A stretch of DNA of 42,121 bases from JADGAU01 sp045047105 (GCA_045047105.1 JASFYQ010000153.1:1-42121), one strand, 5' to 3'; counted from the first letter of the stretch, positions 9,193-18,258 are shown. Numbers and translations: made by a program. Notes: generated by a model from the sequence alone, not told the origin.

Positions 9193-10014
9193 TTATTTAA
9201 CACTAATACTTTGAGGAGTTAAAAAACCAAACTTTTTAAAAATTGAGTTTGCTTCAGCAGATGAAGCATATTGCATAAATTTTGCAACCAGTTGAGGGTG
9301 TTTAGAAAAGCTCAGAGCATTTAATAGCAGTTGTTTGGGTTTTGCAATTTTGGGATCTAATGATATTGCATCAACATATAGTTTATTATTATCAAAAAAA
9401 GCGGTAGCTTTCCAGTTAATAATAACATCTGCATCGCCTTTTTTAAGTGCATGATTTAAGGTTCTTGAATCACTGGTTAGATACAATACATTGTTTAAAA
9501 CAACATTATATATCCCCAGTTTTTCAAGAATTTTTTTTGTTTCTTTGCCTATACTGCCACTTTCATGACTGCCTATAACAACATTTAAATCTTTACGTGT
9601 TAAATTATTAATGTCTGCAGAAATATTTTTAGGATTGCCCTTCTTTACTAATAGGGCTGCCTGGTTATATCCCAGTTTGACTGATTCTTTCAGCAGGCCA
9701 TCAGCAAAGTGCTTGTCTCGATACGACGCTGAACCAGGCAAATAAAGATCGCCTTTTTTTGCGGCTTTAAGGCTTTGATACAAATCTTCAGAGCCTCCCT
9801 GAGTTATGGTAATTTTTAGCTGATGTTTTTTCTCAAAATTATTAGCTATTTCCCGCATGGGGTTTGACATGGTAATGCCACAATAAATTAATAGCTCGAT
9901 CTGATTCTTTTGAGGGTTGCTGCTATCACAGGCAAGCAGGCTAAAACAAGATACTATTAATATACATAGGGCTTTTATTTTATTATTATTCAGGTTCAAG
10001 CTTGAAACGGTCAT
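9193..10014 (-). CDS. Periplasmic ModA-like substrate-binding lipoprotein, likely sensory partner of the hybrid kinase
   Basis: The product is a 273-residue type-2 periplasmic binding protein related to ModA/extracellular oxyanion binders (LLIYCGITMSNPM, then GGSEDLY and GDLYLPGSASY). A lipoprotein signal ends in the lipobox LLAC. I chose the ATG at 10014 because it has GGAG seven bases upstream and lies ~19 bases after a predicted transcription start. A longer frame starting at 10077 would begin upstream of the promoter. No permease or ATPase gene is nearby. Instead the gene abuts a hybrid kinase with no intergenic base, so I infer that it presents a ligand to that kinase rather than feeding an ABC transporter. 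The ligand is unknown; molybdate or another small anion is suggested by fold only. Confidence 0.8.
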   Translation of the reverse strand: MTVSSLNLNNNKIKALCILIVSCFSLLACDSSNPQKNQIELLIYCGITMSNPMREIANNFEKKHQLKITITQGGSEDLYQSLKAAKKGDLYLPGSASYRDKHFADGLLKESVKLGYNQAALLVKKGNPKNISADINNLTRKDLNVVIGSHESGSIGKETKKILEKLGIYNVVLNNVLYLTSDSRTLNHALKKGDADVIINWKATAFFDNNKLYVDAISLDPKIAKPKQLLLNALSFSKHPQLVAKFMQYASSAEANSIFKKFGFLTPQSISVK

Positions 10015-10039
10015 AATTAACTCCACGATTGTGGCACAG

Positions 10040-10068
10040 AGTATAAGTGAATTAATTTGTGTTATCAA
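10040..10068 (-). promoter_or_regulatory. Predicted sigma70 promoter for the binding protein / kinase / HD-GYP operon
   Basis: Read on the minus strand, TTGATA (10068-10063) is followed after exactly 17 bases by TATACT (10045-10040). Each hexamer differs from consensus by one base. The predicted start of transcription, near 10033, gives a leader of about 19 bases before the ATG at 10014. Confidence 0.6.
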
Positions 10069-10136
10069 TAAATTCAATTACTGCTATAAGCCTATAAACT
10101 AGAGTAAATAAGAGGGGCTGATACAATAAAAATAAA

Positions 10137-11135
10137 TTAATCACAATCAACAAAACTGGCAGCTTTTTCTAAAATACCAGTACCTGCTCCAGGCTTATGG
10201 GCATTTTCGCTGATTTCCTGGCGATATAGTCTTGCTCCCGGGCAGGCAAAAAATAACCCCAGCGTATGGCGAACCAGATGACCCAGGGGGACACCATCGT
10301 ATAGTTCATTTTCTGCATAATCCATATACGCTGCAAGAATCTGCTTACGTGTGTTTAATGTCTTATTCTCTTTTGTTGAAACGCTTTTGTCGCTAACATA
10401 TAGTGCATCCATGTCTTTCATAAAATAGCAATTATGATAGGCTTCTCTGCCAATCATCACTCCATCAACATGTTGCAGGTGTTCCTTAGTCTGAGCTAGG
10501 GTTTTAATACCACCATTAATAATAATATTTAAATGGGGAAAATCACGTTTAAGCTGGTAAACATACTCATAACGAAGTGGAGGAATTTCTCTATTATCCT
10601 TGGGGCTCAGGCCATCTAACCAGGCTTTTCTAGCATGGATAATAAAAGTTTTAAATTGTGCCTTATCCAGATGTTCTACCAAGGTTGCTAATTGTGAATA
10701 ATCATCGTTATGATCAATACCAATACGGGTTTTAATAGTGACAGGAATATCAAGTTTTTCCTGCATGGCCAGCATACAGCGGGTAACCAGTTCGGGTACC
10801 TCAATTAAACTGGCTCCAAACTGTCCTGATTTTACTCTGGGGCTGGGACAACCTGCATTAAGATTAATTTCATTGTAACCATAATCCTGGGCCATTACCG
10901 CCGCTTTAGTCAGATGTTCAGGATCATTGCCTCCCAGTTGTAAGGCAACAGGCTGTTCTATAGCTGAAAATTGTAAGTGGCGTTGGGTATTTTTTCCATA
11001 CAAGAGTGCACCAGTAGTAACCATCTCTGAGTATAAAAAAGTTTTTTTTGTTATTAAACGTAATAAATAACGGAAGTGTCTGTCGGTATAGTCCAGCATG
11101 GGAGCTAAACAGACGCGGTGTGATTGGTATAACAA
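10137..11135 (-). CDS. dusA: tRNA-dihydrouridine(20/20a) synthase DusA
   Basis: This FMN enzyme reduces uridine in the tRNA D-loop. The 332-residue protein begins with the family's CLAPMLDYTDRHFR, has Cys96 in NLNAGCPSPR as the catalytic cysteine, KTRIGID in the barrel, and the NGGI...GVMIGREAY phosphate-binding segment. Length and motifs fit DusA rather than DusB/C. The start codon is TTG (11133-11135): it has AAGGA nine bases upstream on the minus strand, and the next ATG (residue 13) would remove the conserved first strand. It is transcribed divergently from slt. Confidence 0.93.
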   Translation of the reverse strand: MLYQSHRVCLAPMLDYTDRHFRYLLRLITKKTFLYSEMVTTGALLYGKNTQRHLQFSAIEQPVALQLGGNDPEHLTKAAVMAQDYGYNEINLNAGCPSPRVKSGQFGASLIEVPELVTRCMLAMQEKLDIPVTIKTRIGIDHNDDYSQLATLVEHLDKAQFKTFIIHARKAWLDGLSPKDNREIPPLRYEYVYQLKRDFPHLNIIINGGIKTLAQTKEHLQHVDGVMIGREAYHNCYFMKDMDALYVSDKSVSTKENKTLNTRKQILAAYMDYAENELYDGVPLGHLVRHTLGLFFACPGARLYRQEISENAHKPGAGTGILEKAASFVDCD

Positions 11136-11167
11136 AAATTAAGTTCCTTGTATTGGTAATTGCTTGC

Positions 11168-11196
11168 TTGAATCTAAAACTAAAGCTGATTACAAT
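11168..11196 (+). promoter_or_regulatory. Predicted sigma70 promoter for slt
   Basis: TTGAAT (11168-11173), a 17-base spacer and TACAAT (11191-11196) are followed by a leader of about 47 bases to the ATG at 11250. The -10 overlaps that of the divergent dusA promoter, so polymerase could hardly occupy both at once. Confidence 0.45.
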
Positions 11197-11222
11197 GTAT
11201 CTATCCACCCGTTATTTTTCAA
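11194..11222 (-). promoter_or_regulatory. Predicted sigma70 promoter for dusA, overlapping the slt promoter
   Basis: On the minus strand TTGAAA (11222-11217), a 17-base spacer and TACATT (11199-11194) precede the dusA TTG start by ~52 bases from the expected transcription start. Its -10 hexamer shares bases 11194-11196 with the -10 hexamer of the opposing promoter. Confidence 0.45.
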
Positions 11223-11249
11223 GTGTTATTTTAAATTGTATAAGCTAAT

Positions 11250-13250
11250 ATGAGCTATTATTATCCACTGTTTTTTTTAATTTGTTTTTATAATCAGGCT
11301 TTTGCATTTTCACAGGCTGATTCATTCCATACTATCTCAACCAAGATGAGTTATGCTATGTCTGCGGATAAAGAAAGTATCAAAAAAAACAAACAATTAA
11401 AACCATTTAGAAAATTATTTGTAAAAGCAAATGCAGCAATTGATCAAAATAACAATAAAAAATATCAGCAATATTTACAACAACTAAACAATTATCCTCT
11501 GGTTACTTTTCTAGAGTATAAACAATTACGTAAAAATTTATTTAAGGCGAAGGAAAAAACTGTAGATGATTTTATTAAGGCAAATGAGCAAACCCCATAT
11601 GCGGATAAAATCAGAACAAAATGGCTGGATCTATTAGCTAAAAAGAAGCGCTGGCAGACTTATTTACGCTTTTATACCCCGCAAAAATCAATTCGTAGGC
11701 AGTGTGAGCATTTACAGGCATTAATGAGCCGTGGCAAAAAACAACAGGTTTTTGAACAGGTACAAGCTATCTGGTTAACCAATAAATCACGGCCAAAAAG
11801 TTGTGATGTTATTTTTAAAGCATGGGAGAATGCAGGTTTTATAAGCAGAGACTTACGCTGGCAGCGTATTCAATTGGTAATGGCTAAAGGGCGTATCAGT
11901 CTGGCAAAATATATAGCCAGGCCTATGAGTAAAACCGATAAAGCTATTTTAACACAATGGATTAGCTTACATAGAAAACCTCAAAAACTTAATAATTCTT
12001 CAATTTTATTTTCAAAACATAAGATGCAGCAAGAAATTATTGTGCATAGTTTAAAACGCCGAGCTAGAAAAAAGCCTCAGTATGCAGCAGAGCTGTTAAA
12101 CGATATCAAACAAAAAGTAACTTTAAAGCCAGAAAATCTTAACCAGATTTATCGGGCTATTGGTTTATCTTTTGCAAGAAAACATCAAGCAGGAGCATGG
12201 TTCTGGTTGAGTAAAATTGATGATAATAGTGCTAATTTGTATACTAAAGAGTGGCGAGTCAGAGCGGCTATTCGAGAGCAAAAAACCAGAGAAATTATTT
12301 CGGCTATTAAGCGTTTGCCTCTTGAAGAGCAGCAAAGTCAACGCTGGAAATTCTGGTTAGCTAATGCATCCGAAAAACTGGGTAATAAAACTATTGCGGA
12401 TAAAATTTATAAAAAACTGGCCTTAAAGCGGGGGTATTACGCTTTTTTAGCGGCAGATAAGATGGAGCTAAAGTATGAATTTAATGATAGCCCTATTGTT
12501 TATAATGCTGAAAAATTTGCTCAAATTAAACAACACCCAGGTATACAACGAGCGTATGAGTTTTTGGTTTTAGGCATGCAAATAGAAGCTAAACGGGAAT
12601 GGTTTTTTGTTACTAAAAAAGTATTTGATCAATCACAAAATATTATGGCTGCTAAGCTTGCTCAGAGTTGGGGCTGGCATGACAGGGCTATAATAACTAT
12701 TGCAAAAACAGGTGAATGGGATGATATTAATTTGCGTTTTCCTTTAATGTTAGAAAAAGCGGTGGAAAAATATTCACGCTTAAATAATATTGATGCTGCC
12801 TATACTTATGCTGTTATTCGACGTGAAAGTGCCTTTGCTATTGAAGCCCGTTCCCCTGTTGGAGCTATGGGGTTAATGCAAATAATGCCTGCTACAGGAA
12901 AAGGGATAGCCAAAAAGTTAAAACTTGCGTATAAGAATAAGATTCAGCTTTATTCCAGTGATTTTAATTTAAAACTGGGAACAAATTATTTAAATGAGAT
13001 GTTAGGAAAATTCTATCAGCAACCCGTGCTTGCCAGTGCCGCATATAATGCGGGAGGACATAGAGTAAAAGCCTGGCTACCTAAAGATAAAGCTTTAAAT
13101 GCCATGGTTTGGGTAGAAACTATTCCTTTTCAAGAAACCAGAGCTTATGTCAGTGCTATTTTAGCTTATACTGCAATTTATCAACATCGATTGAGCCAGC
13201 CAATTACACGTTTAACTCAGCGCATGCCTGATGTTCCCTTTAAAAAGTAA
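11250..13250 (+). CDS. slt: Soluble lytic murein transglycosylase (Slt70-like)
   Basis: This periplasmic enzyme cleaves peptidoglycan glycan strands with formation of 1,6-anhydromuramyl ends. The 666-residue protein has an N-terminal signal peptide (hydrophobic core to about residue 19, AFA cleavage region). A long helical superhelix domain extends to about residue 490. A C-terminal GEWL-fold domain contains the catalytic Glu526 in VIRRESAF, then GAMGLMQIMPATG and the AAYNAG motif. Domain order and length match Slt70 of Escherichia coli. The ribosome site before the ATG is weak. The AI-2E family gene follows after 21 bases and may be cotranscribed. Confidence 0.93.
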   Translation: MSYYYPLFFLICFYNQAFAFSQADSFHTISTKMSYAMSADKESIKKNKQLKPFRKLFVKANAAIDQNNNKKYQQYLQQLNNYPLVTFLEYKQLRKNLFKAKEKTVDDFIKANEQTPYADKIRTKWLDLLAKKKRWQTYLRFYTPQKSIRRQCEHLQALMSRGKKQQVFEQVQAIWLTNKSRPKSCDVIFKAWENAGFISRDLRWQRIQLVMAKGRISLAKYIARPMSKTDKAILTQWISLHRKPQKLNNSSILFSKHKMQQEIIVHSLKRRARKKPQYAAELLNDIKQKVTLKPENLNQIYRAIGLSFARKHQAGAWFWLSKIDDNSANLYTKEWRVRAAIREQKTREIISAIKRLPLEEQQSQRWKFWLANASEKLGNKTIADKIYKKLALKRGYYAFLAADKMELKYEFNDSPIVYNAEKFAQIKQHPGIQRAYEFLVLGMQIEAKREWFFVTKKVFDQSQNIMAAKLAQSWGWHDRAIITIAKTGEWDDINLRFPLMLEKAVEKYSRLNNIDAAYTYAVIRRESAFAIEARSPVGAMGLMQIMPATGKGIAKKLKLAYKNKIQLYSSDFNLKLGTNYLNEMLGKFYQQPVLASAAYNAGGHRVKAWLPKDKALNAMVWVETIPFQETRAYVSAILAYTAIYQHRLSQPITRLTQRMPDVPFKK

Positions 13251-13271
13251 AAAATAGTAGGATAAAATATT

Positions 13272-14309
13272 ATGCTTGATAAAACTAAGCACAGTTTTTT
13301 ATTTATTAATATTGCAGCGATTATTATTGTGTTAGCTGCTGTAAAAGCTATGGAACCGATTATAGCTCCGTTGCTTATTGCTGTTTTTATTGCTGCAATT
13401 AGTGCCCCCAGCATGTTTTGGTTTATGCGCCACAGGGTTCCACAAGGCCTATCAATTGCTTTAGTTTTAAGTCTGGTTTTTATTAGCAGCATGGTTATTT
13501 TTAATGTGGTGGGCTCATCTCTGAGCGACTTTATTGCTGATATTCCTATATACCAACAAAAATTACACCAAATATCTATTGATTTAATTCCTATGGTAAA
13601 TAATTGGGGCTTAAGTCTGGAAGTAGAAGAGCTTGGCCAGATTTTTGATTTAGGTGCAGTGATGGGCTTTGTTGGTAAGACCTTTAAAGGGGTATTAAAT
13701 ACCCTAACGAATGTTTTTTTGATTTTATTATTGGTAGTTTTTATTCTTATTGAGTTTGCCAGTTTTGGTAAAAAAATGCGCAAAATAAGCACTGACCCAC
13801 AAAAAACCATGGCCTCATTACACTATTTTTCAGTAACTTTGAATAATTACATTGTACTTAAAAGTTTTATGAGCTTATTAACCGCTATTCCTATAAGTAT
13901 TGTTCTTTATCTACTGGAAATTGATTATCCTTTACTATGGGGGTTTTTGGTTTTTTTATTAAATTTTATTCCTAATATTGGCTCCATTATTGCTGCTGTT
14001 CCAGTGGTTTTATTAGCTATTGTCCAGCATAATTTTTTTACGGCACTAATGGTTTTATTATTGTTTTTTGCGGTGAACAATATTGTGGGTAATATGATTG
14101 AACCTAAACTTATGGGACGTAAACTGGGCTTATCTGCTCTGGTTGTTTTTGTTTCTCTGGTATTCTGGGGGGCATTACTCGGGACGGTAGGAATGTTTTT
14201 ATCTGTGCCTCTAACCATGGCTTTAAAAATTGCCATGGAAAGTAATAAAAAAACGCGCTGGATTGCGGTTCTATTAGGTAATGAGCAGGATGATTTAGTT
14301 AAGTCTTAA
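13272..14309 (+). CDS. AI-2E family transporter (UPF0118/PerM-like permease)
   Basis: This 345-residue integral membrane protein has about eight hydrophobic segments. The family signature is present in the C-terminal half (WGFLVFLLNFIPNIGSIIAAVP, then NNIVGNMIEPKLMGRKLGLS). Family members include TqsA, implicated in export of autoinducer-2, and YhhT/PerM proteins of unknown substrate, so the transported compound should not be assumed. The ATG is preceded by AGGATAAAATATT, an acceptable ribosome site. The gene ends 7 bases before the convergent apaG, with no obvious terminator hairpin between them. Confidence 0.88.
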   Translation: MLDKTKHSFLFINIAAIIIVLAAVKAMEPIIAPLLIAVFIAAISAPSMFWFMRHRVPQGLSIALVLSLVFISSMVIFNVVGSSLSDFIADIPIYQQKLHQISIDLIPMVNNWGLSLEVEELGQIFDLGAVMGFVGKTFKGVLNTLTNVFLILLLVVFILIEFASFGKKMRKISTDPQKTMASLHYFSVTLNNYIVLKSFMSLLTAIPISIVLYLLEIDYPLLWGFLVFLLNFIPNIGSIIAAVPVVLLAIVQHNFFTALMVLLLFFAVNNIVGNMIEPKLMGRKLGLSALVVFVSLVFWGALLGTVGMFLSVPLTMALKIAMESNKKTRWIAVLLGNEQDDLVKS

Positions 14310-14316
14310 ATGTTGT

Positions 14317-14751
14317 TTAATGTAAAATATTCGGCTGGGCTAGTGAAAAGGCAGAAATTTCAGCATCAAATACGGTGCCATCAGTGGCCTGCATCTGGTA
14401 ACTGCCCTGCATACTACCTACGGGGGTTTCAATAATTGCTCCGCTGCTATAAGTAAAGTCTTCACCCGGCTTTAATTCAGGGTGCTGGCCTATTACTCCA
14501 GGACCACGTACTTCTTGCACTTTGCCTTCGGCATCGGTAATTAGCCAATGTCTTGATAATAATTTTACCTCTACTGTACCACGATTTAAGATATTAATAG
14601 TGTAAGCAAAAACATAGTGACTGTTTTTGGGTTTTGATTGTTCTTCAATATACTGCACGGTAACATTAATGGCTATTTTATATTTATCATAGAGCTCAGT
14701 TGTTATCGCAGTAGTAGTTTCAGGAGTTTTTTTTGTTTCTTTAGCTGTCAC
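14317..14751 (-). CDS. apaG: ApaG family protein (Co2+/Mg2+ efflux-associated)
   Basis: The protein has 144 residues; the ApaG fibronectin-III-like fold occupies about residues 22-144. Diagnostic segments are YTINILNRG, LLSRHWLITDAEG, EVRGPGVIG and LKPGEDFTYSSGA, followed by a glycine-containing C-terminal beta strand region. Typical ApaG is ~125 residues, so there is a ~20-residue threonine/lysine-rich N-terminal extension. The start codon is GTG (14749-14751) with AAAGG seven bases upstream. A shorter form starting inside the extension cannot be excluded. In enterobacteria apaG lies with ksgA and apaH; here it sits downstream of argB instead, with a 26-base gap. Its precise biochemical role is unsettled in the family. 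Confidence 0.9.
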   Translation of the reverse strand: MTAKETKKTPETTTAITTELYDKYKIAINVTVQYIEEQSKPKNSHYVFAYTINILNRGTVEVKLLSRHWLITDAEGKVQEVRGPGVIGQHPELKPGEDFTYSSGAIIETPVGSMQGSYQMQATDGTVFDAEISAFSLAQPNILH

Positions 14752-14777
14752 TCTATTACCTTTTAATATAAATTTTT

Positions 14778-15698
14778 TTAGTCGTTATTGCAATCACCAA
14801 AAATCAGCGTACCAATACCTTCATCAGTAAATAATTCCAATAATACCGCGTGCTCTATTCTACCATCAATAATATGTGATGAGCAGACATTATTTTGCAC
14901 AGCATCCAGAGCACATTTTATTTTTGGTAACATGCCTCCATGGATGGTACCATCGGTTATAAGCTGATCTACTTTTTCTACACTTAAACCAGTCAATAAT
15001 TTATCTTTTTTATCCAGCAAGCCTTTGGTATTGGTCAGTAGAACCAGTTTTTCTGCTTTTAATGCTTCAGCTAACTTGCCTGCAACTAAATCTGCATTAA
15101 TATTATAGGATTGCCCATCATCACCCACTCCTATAGGAGCAATTACGGGGATGAAGTCACTACTAATCAGGGTGTTAATTAAGGTAGTATCAATTTGGTC
15201 TATTTCACCTACATGGCCCAGATCAATGATTTCTGAAACATTTATTTCTGCTGATTTTTGCAGGGCTTTTTTGGTAAGTTTTAATTTGTGGGCATGAATA
15301 AAATGGCCATCCTTTCCTGTTAATCCAACTGCGCTACCACCATGTTGATTAATCAGCGAAACAATCTCTTTATTTACCTGTGCCCCTAAAACCATTTCAA
15401 CAATATCCATGGTTTCTTTATCGGTAACACGCATGCCTTCAATAAATTTACTTTCTTTACCAATACGATTAAGTAATTTTCCTATTTGAGGGCCTCCGCC
15501 ATGTACAATAATGGGGTTTAAACCGACCAGTTTGAGTAATACAATATCCTGAGCAAAACTGTTTTTAAGTGTTTCATCAATCATGGCGTTACCACCAAAT
15601 TTGACCACTATAGTACGACCTTTAAATTGTTTAATATATGGCAGAGCTTCAATTAATACGTGGGCAATGCGTGTTGCTGGGTTTTTATCTGTTTTCAT
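14778..15698 (-). CDS. argB: Acetylglutamate kinase
   Basis: The enzyme phosphorylates N-acetyl-L-glutamate with ATP in the second step of arginine biosynthesis, in the cytosol. The 306-residue amino-acid-kinase fold shows VVKFGGNAM at the N-terminus, the VHGGGPQIG substrate loop, NINADLVAGKLAEALKA, and the LLTNTKGLLD nucleotide-binding segment, then GGMLPKI near the C-terminus. The length is normal. The position between apaG and the AlgC-like gene follows the dut-algC-argB order of Pseudomonas. ArgC, the next enzyme of the pathway, is encoded separately at 32948. The ribosome site is weak. Confidence 0.95.
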   Translation of the reverse strand: MKTDKNPATRIAHVLIEALPYIKQFKGRTIVVKFGGNAMIDETLKNSFAQDIVLLKLVGLNPIIVHGGGPQIGKLLNRIGKESKFIEGMRVTDKETMDIVEMVLGAQVNKEIVSLINQHGGSAVGLTGKDGHFIHAHKLKLTKKALQKSAEINVSEIIDLGHVGEIDQIDTTLINTLISSDFIPVIAPIGVGDDGQSYNINADLVAGKLAEALKAEKLVLLTNTKGLLDKKDKLLTGLSVEKVDQLITDGTIHGGMLPKIKCALDAVQNNVCSSHIIDGRIEHAVLLELFTDEGIGTLIFGDCNND

Positions 15699-15765
15699 TT
15701 TTATTTCTATTGTTTATAAGAGTGTTAAATTAATAATATAAAATTTACTGGCTGTTTAAGCTGAG

Positions 15766-18231
15766 CTAATAAGGAAATTTTACAAAGACAACGGATAAGA
15801 TTACTTCCTTAAACTTCTCTGCAATACGCTGTAATGCTTTGGGGTTATCTGCTTCAAATCGTAAACTGAGTGACGATGTAGTATTAGATTTTCGCACTAC
15901 TCCCCAACCATCTTCATATTCAACTCGCAGACCATCCAGGCTAATAATTCCAGCTGGTTTAAATTCATTTTTCTGAGACAGAATCTTTTCCATAATTTCT
16001 GCCTGTTGTCCTGGTTGCACTGGAATAAGGACTTCAGGGGTACTTATTTTATCTGGAATTTCTATAAATAAATCAGCACTTTTACCTGGGAAGTTTGAAA
16101 TGATTTGTAGTAGCTTGGCAGCAACATAAAATGCATCGTCTAAGCCATGGGCATGTTCAGCATAAAATAAATGTCCGCTATATTCCCCGGCTAATGCAGT
16201 ATGGTTGGCTTCCATACGTTGTTTGATATTGCTATGACCTGATGGGGTTAATTCAGGCTCCCCCTTATATTGAATAATCCATTCATGTAAGCTAGATGAT
16301 GACTTAACATCATACATTACTTTGGCTCCAGGTTGCTGTTGTAATAAATCTCTTGCTAACAGCATTAGTACCCTGTCAGCCCAAATAATATCTCCATTGG
16401 ATGAGATTACTCCAAGTGCACTACCATCACCATTAAATGCCAGCCCAAGATCGGCTGCTTCGCTTTTAACTTTTTCTGATAAGGCTTGTAAGTTTTCTGC
16501 TTTACTAGGCCCTGGTGGATGGTTGGGGCATTTGCCATCTAATTCTTCAAATAATGGAATGACCTGGCATCCAAGCATTTTTAATAAATCAAAAATAATC
16601 TGTGAAGTTACACTATTAGCAAAATCAACCACCACATTCAGTTGCTTTGCCAGGTTGAAATTTTCACTAAAACTATTGATATAATTGTGGTTGAGATTCT
16701 GCTTTTCAATTTTACAAAGTGGCCTACCTTCTTCTGGAGTAGTATCCCTTAATTGATTTAATTGGCTTTGACTATAGATTTGGTTATTTAATAATATTTT
16801 TAAGCCATTATATTCTGCTGGACTGGAGCCAGCTGTTACCATTAACGCATTACCCTGTGTTTGTGTTTGGGCACAGAAATATACAACGGGTAATGTAACC
16901 AGACCTAAATCTATAATTTGAAGCTCATAAGGTTTAAATCCTTCTAATAAGGCCAGATATAACTCTTCACTGGATGTTCTTCCATCATAACCAATAGTTA
17001 ATTGGGATAAGTCATTATTTTCCATCTGTTGTGCTATACCATGTGCCAGATAGGTAAATATGGCTGCATTTATTTGTGTACCATAAATACCACGGATACC
17101 ATAATCGCTAAAAATAAGCGGATCAATTTTATCTGTAGATATTGCTTGCTCGCTATTTAGATTTTCTGATGCGGGTGTTTTAGTTATATCCGTTAATGCG
17201 GACGTACTTTTCATACCCAGTTTAGAAATTGCCTGTTTATATGCTAGAATTGAGTCTTCTGCGCTCTCCTCTTTGGTAAATTGTTTTAATGTTTTGATTT
17301 TATTTATGATTAAAAACAGGCTATAGACTACTAAAATAAATGCCATCAGGGCAAAAAGCATAAATAATAAGTAGGATGAGGGATTCATATCCAGTGTTTT
17401 TAAAGCAGAAGAATAAGATACTCTCCAATGACTATTTTTTATAGTATGGGTTTTAGTTACGGCATTATTTATTCTGGCTCCTTTGAGCGCCAACTTAACT
17501 AATGCTCCCTGATAAAGTTTGATAGAATTTTCACCTAAATCAATATTATCTAATAGCTGGCTTGCAAATTTACCGGGTACCATGCAGACATAAAAACCTA
17601 TGACCTTTTCTGTTTCTGCATTAATATCTAATACGGCTTTTTTTGCTATAACAATTGCGGAAAAATCGGACTTGGGTTTTATGAGTTCCAGTGTTGAAAT
17701 TTGCCCTTTGGGAGCACTATATAGCTGATTTAATAACACTAAAAAAGCATTTCCCTGGGCTGGGTTATCAACAATAGCAAGATGATCCAGGGGTAAGGAG
17801 AAAAAGCTGATTTTACTGCCAGGAAAAAATTCTTCACTGTTTATCGTTTCACCGTCAGACATTTTGGGAAACTGCTGTTTATTAAACTTATTTTGAAATT
17901 TTTTAATTTGTCTACTGATGGTATCTGCTACCTTTTCAACTTCGACTTGCACCTGTTGTTGTTGCTCGATTAAGTATTGTTCAGCGATAGAATCTAAATC
18001 TTGATAGGCTAAAAAAGCAAACAGTGCTGCTACGACCAGTGCTACAATAATTTTAATTAGCTGATTATCTATAGCGGTTTTTTTTGATCGGCGACTGACT
18101 TTTTTTGAATCCTTATCTGGCTCTTCGCTGGGTTTCTGAGCAATAAATCCAGTCTCAATAATTTGTGATTCGGTTGACTCGAGGACAACCTTTTCTTCTA
18201 GATCCATTTCCTGTTCTTTTTCAGTTGCCAT
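15766..18231 (-). CDS. AlgC-like phosphohexomutase homologue with membrane-anchored N-terminal domain and degenerate active site
   Basis: The 821-residue protein has membrane helices at ~58-77 and ~286-310 around a periplasmic domain, then an alpha-D-phosphohexomutase region (~370-821). This matches the long AlgC form of Pseudomonas-type bacteria and sits in the same dut-argB locus. Key residues differ. The catalytic serine loop (TASHNP/TGSHNP in the family) reads TAGSSP at 466-471, with Gly468 where the phosphoserine should be. The metal loop DGDGDR reads NGDGSA at 600-605, losing two of three aspartates and the arginine. The sugar loop GEYSGH (682-687) and phosphate loop RKSNTT (780-785) are kept. 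I infer a catalytically impaired or inactive homologue that may still bind sugar phosphates. The start has an AGGT ribosome site. Confidence 0.88.
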   Translation of the reverse strand: MATEKEQEMDLEEKVVLESTESQIIETGFIAQKPSEEPDKDSKKVSRRSKKTAIDNQLIKIIVALVVAALFAFLAYQDLDSIAEQYLIEQQQQVQVEVEKVADTISRQIKKFQNKFNKQQFPKMSDGETINSEEFFPGSKISFFSLPLDHLAIVDNPAQGNAFLVLLNQLYSAPKGQISTLELIKPKSDFSAIVIAKKAVLDINAETEKVIGFYVCMVPGKFASQLLDNIDLGENSIKLYQGALVKLALKGARINNAVTKTHTIKNSHWRVSYSSALKTLDMNPSSYLLFMLFALMAFILVVYSLFLIINKIKTLKQFTKEESAEDSILAYKQAISKLGMKSTSALTDITKTPASENLNSEQAISTDKIDPLIFSDYGIRGIYGTQINAAIFTYLAHGIAQQMENNDLSQLTIGYDGRTSSEELYLALLEGFKPYELQIIDLGLVTLPVVYFCAQTQTQGNALMVTAGSSPAEYNGLKILLNNQIYSQSQLNQLRDTTPEEGRPLCKIEKQNLNHNYINSFSENFNLAKQLNVVVDFANSVTSQIIFDLLKMLGCQVIPLFEELDGKCPNHPPGPSKAENLQALSEKVKSEAADLGLAFNGDGSALGVISSNGDIIWADRVLMLLARDLLQQQPGAKVMYDVKSSSSLHEWIIQYKGEPELTPSGHSNIKQRMEANHTALAGEYSGHLFYAEHAHGLDDAFYVAAKLLQIISNFPGKSADLFIEIPDKISTPEVLIPVQPGQQAEIMEKILSQKNEFKPAGIISLDGLRVEYEDGWGVVRKSNTTSSLSLRFEADNPKALQRIAEKFKEVILSVVFVKFPY

Positions 18232-18258
18232 AATTTTTACCTGTTTTTTGTAGTAAGC

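Noticed and set aside
10015..10077. A longer N-terminus for the ModA-like binding lipoprotein
   Set aside because: The extension would start upstream of the predicted promoter and lacks a ribosome site, whereas the ATG at 10014 has both in the right place and gives a normal lipoprotein signal.
13217..13810. A 197-codon open frame antisense to the AI-2E family permease
   Set aside because: The sense frame has a ribosome site and family motifs; the antisense product is a featureless Ile/Lys/Thr-rich sequence.
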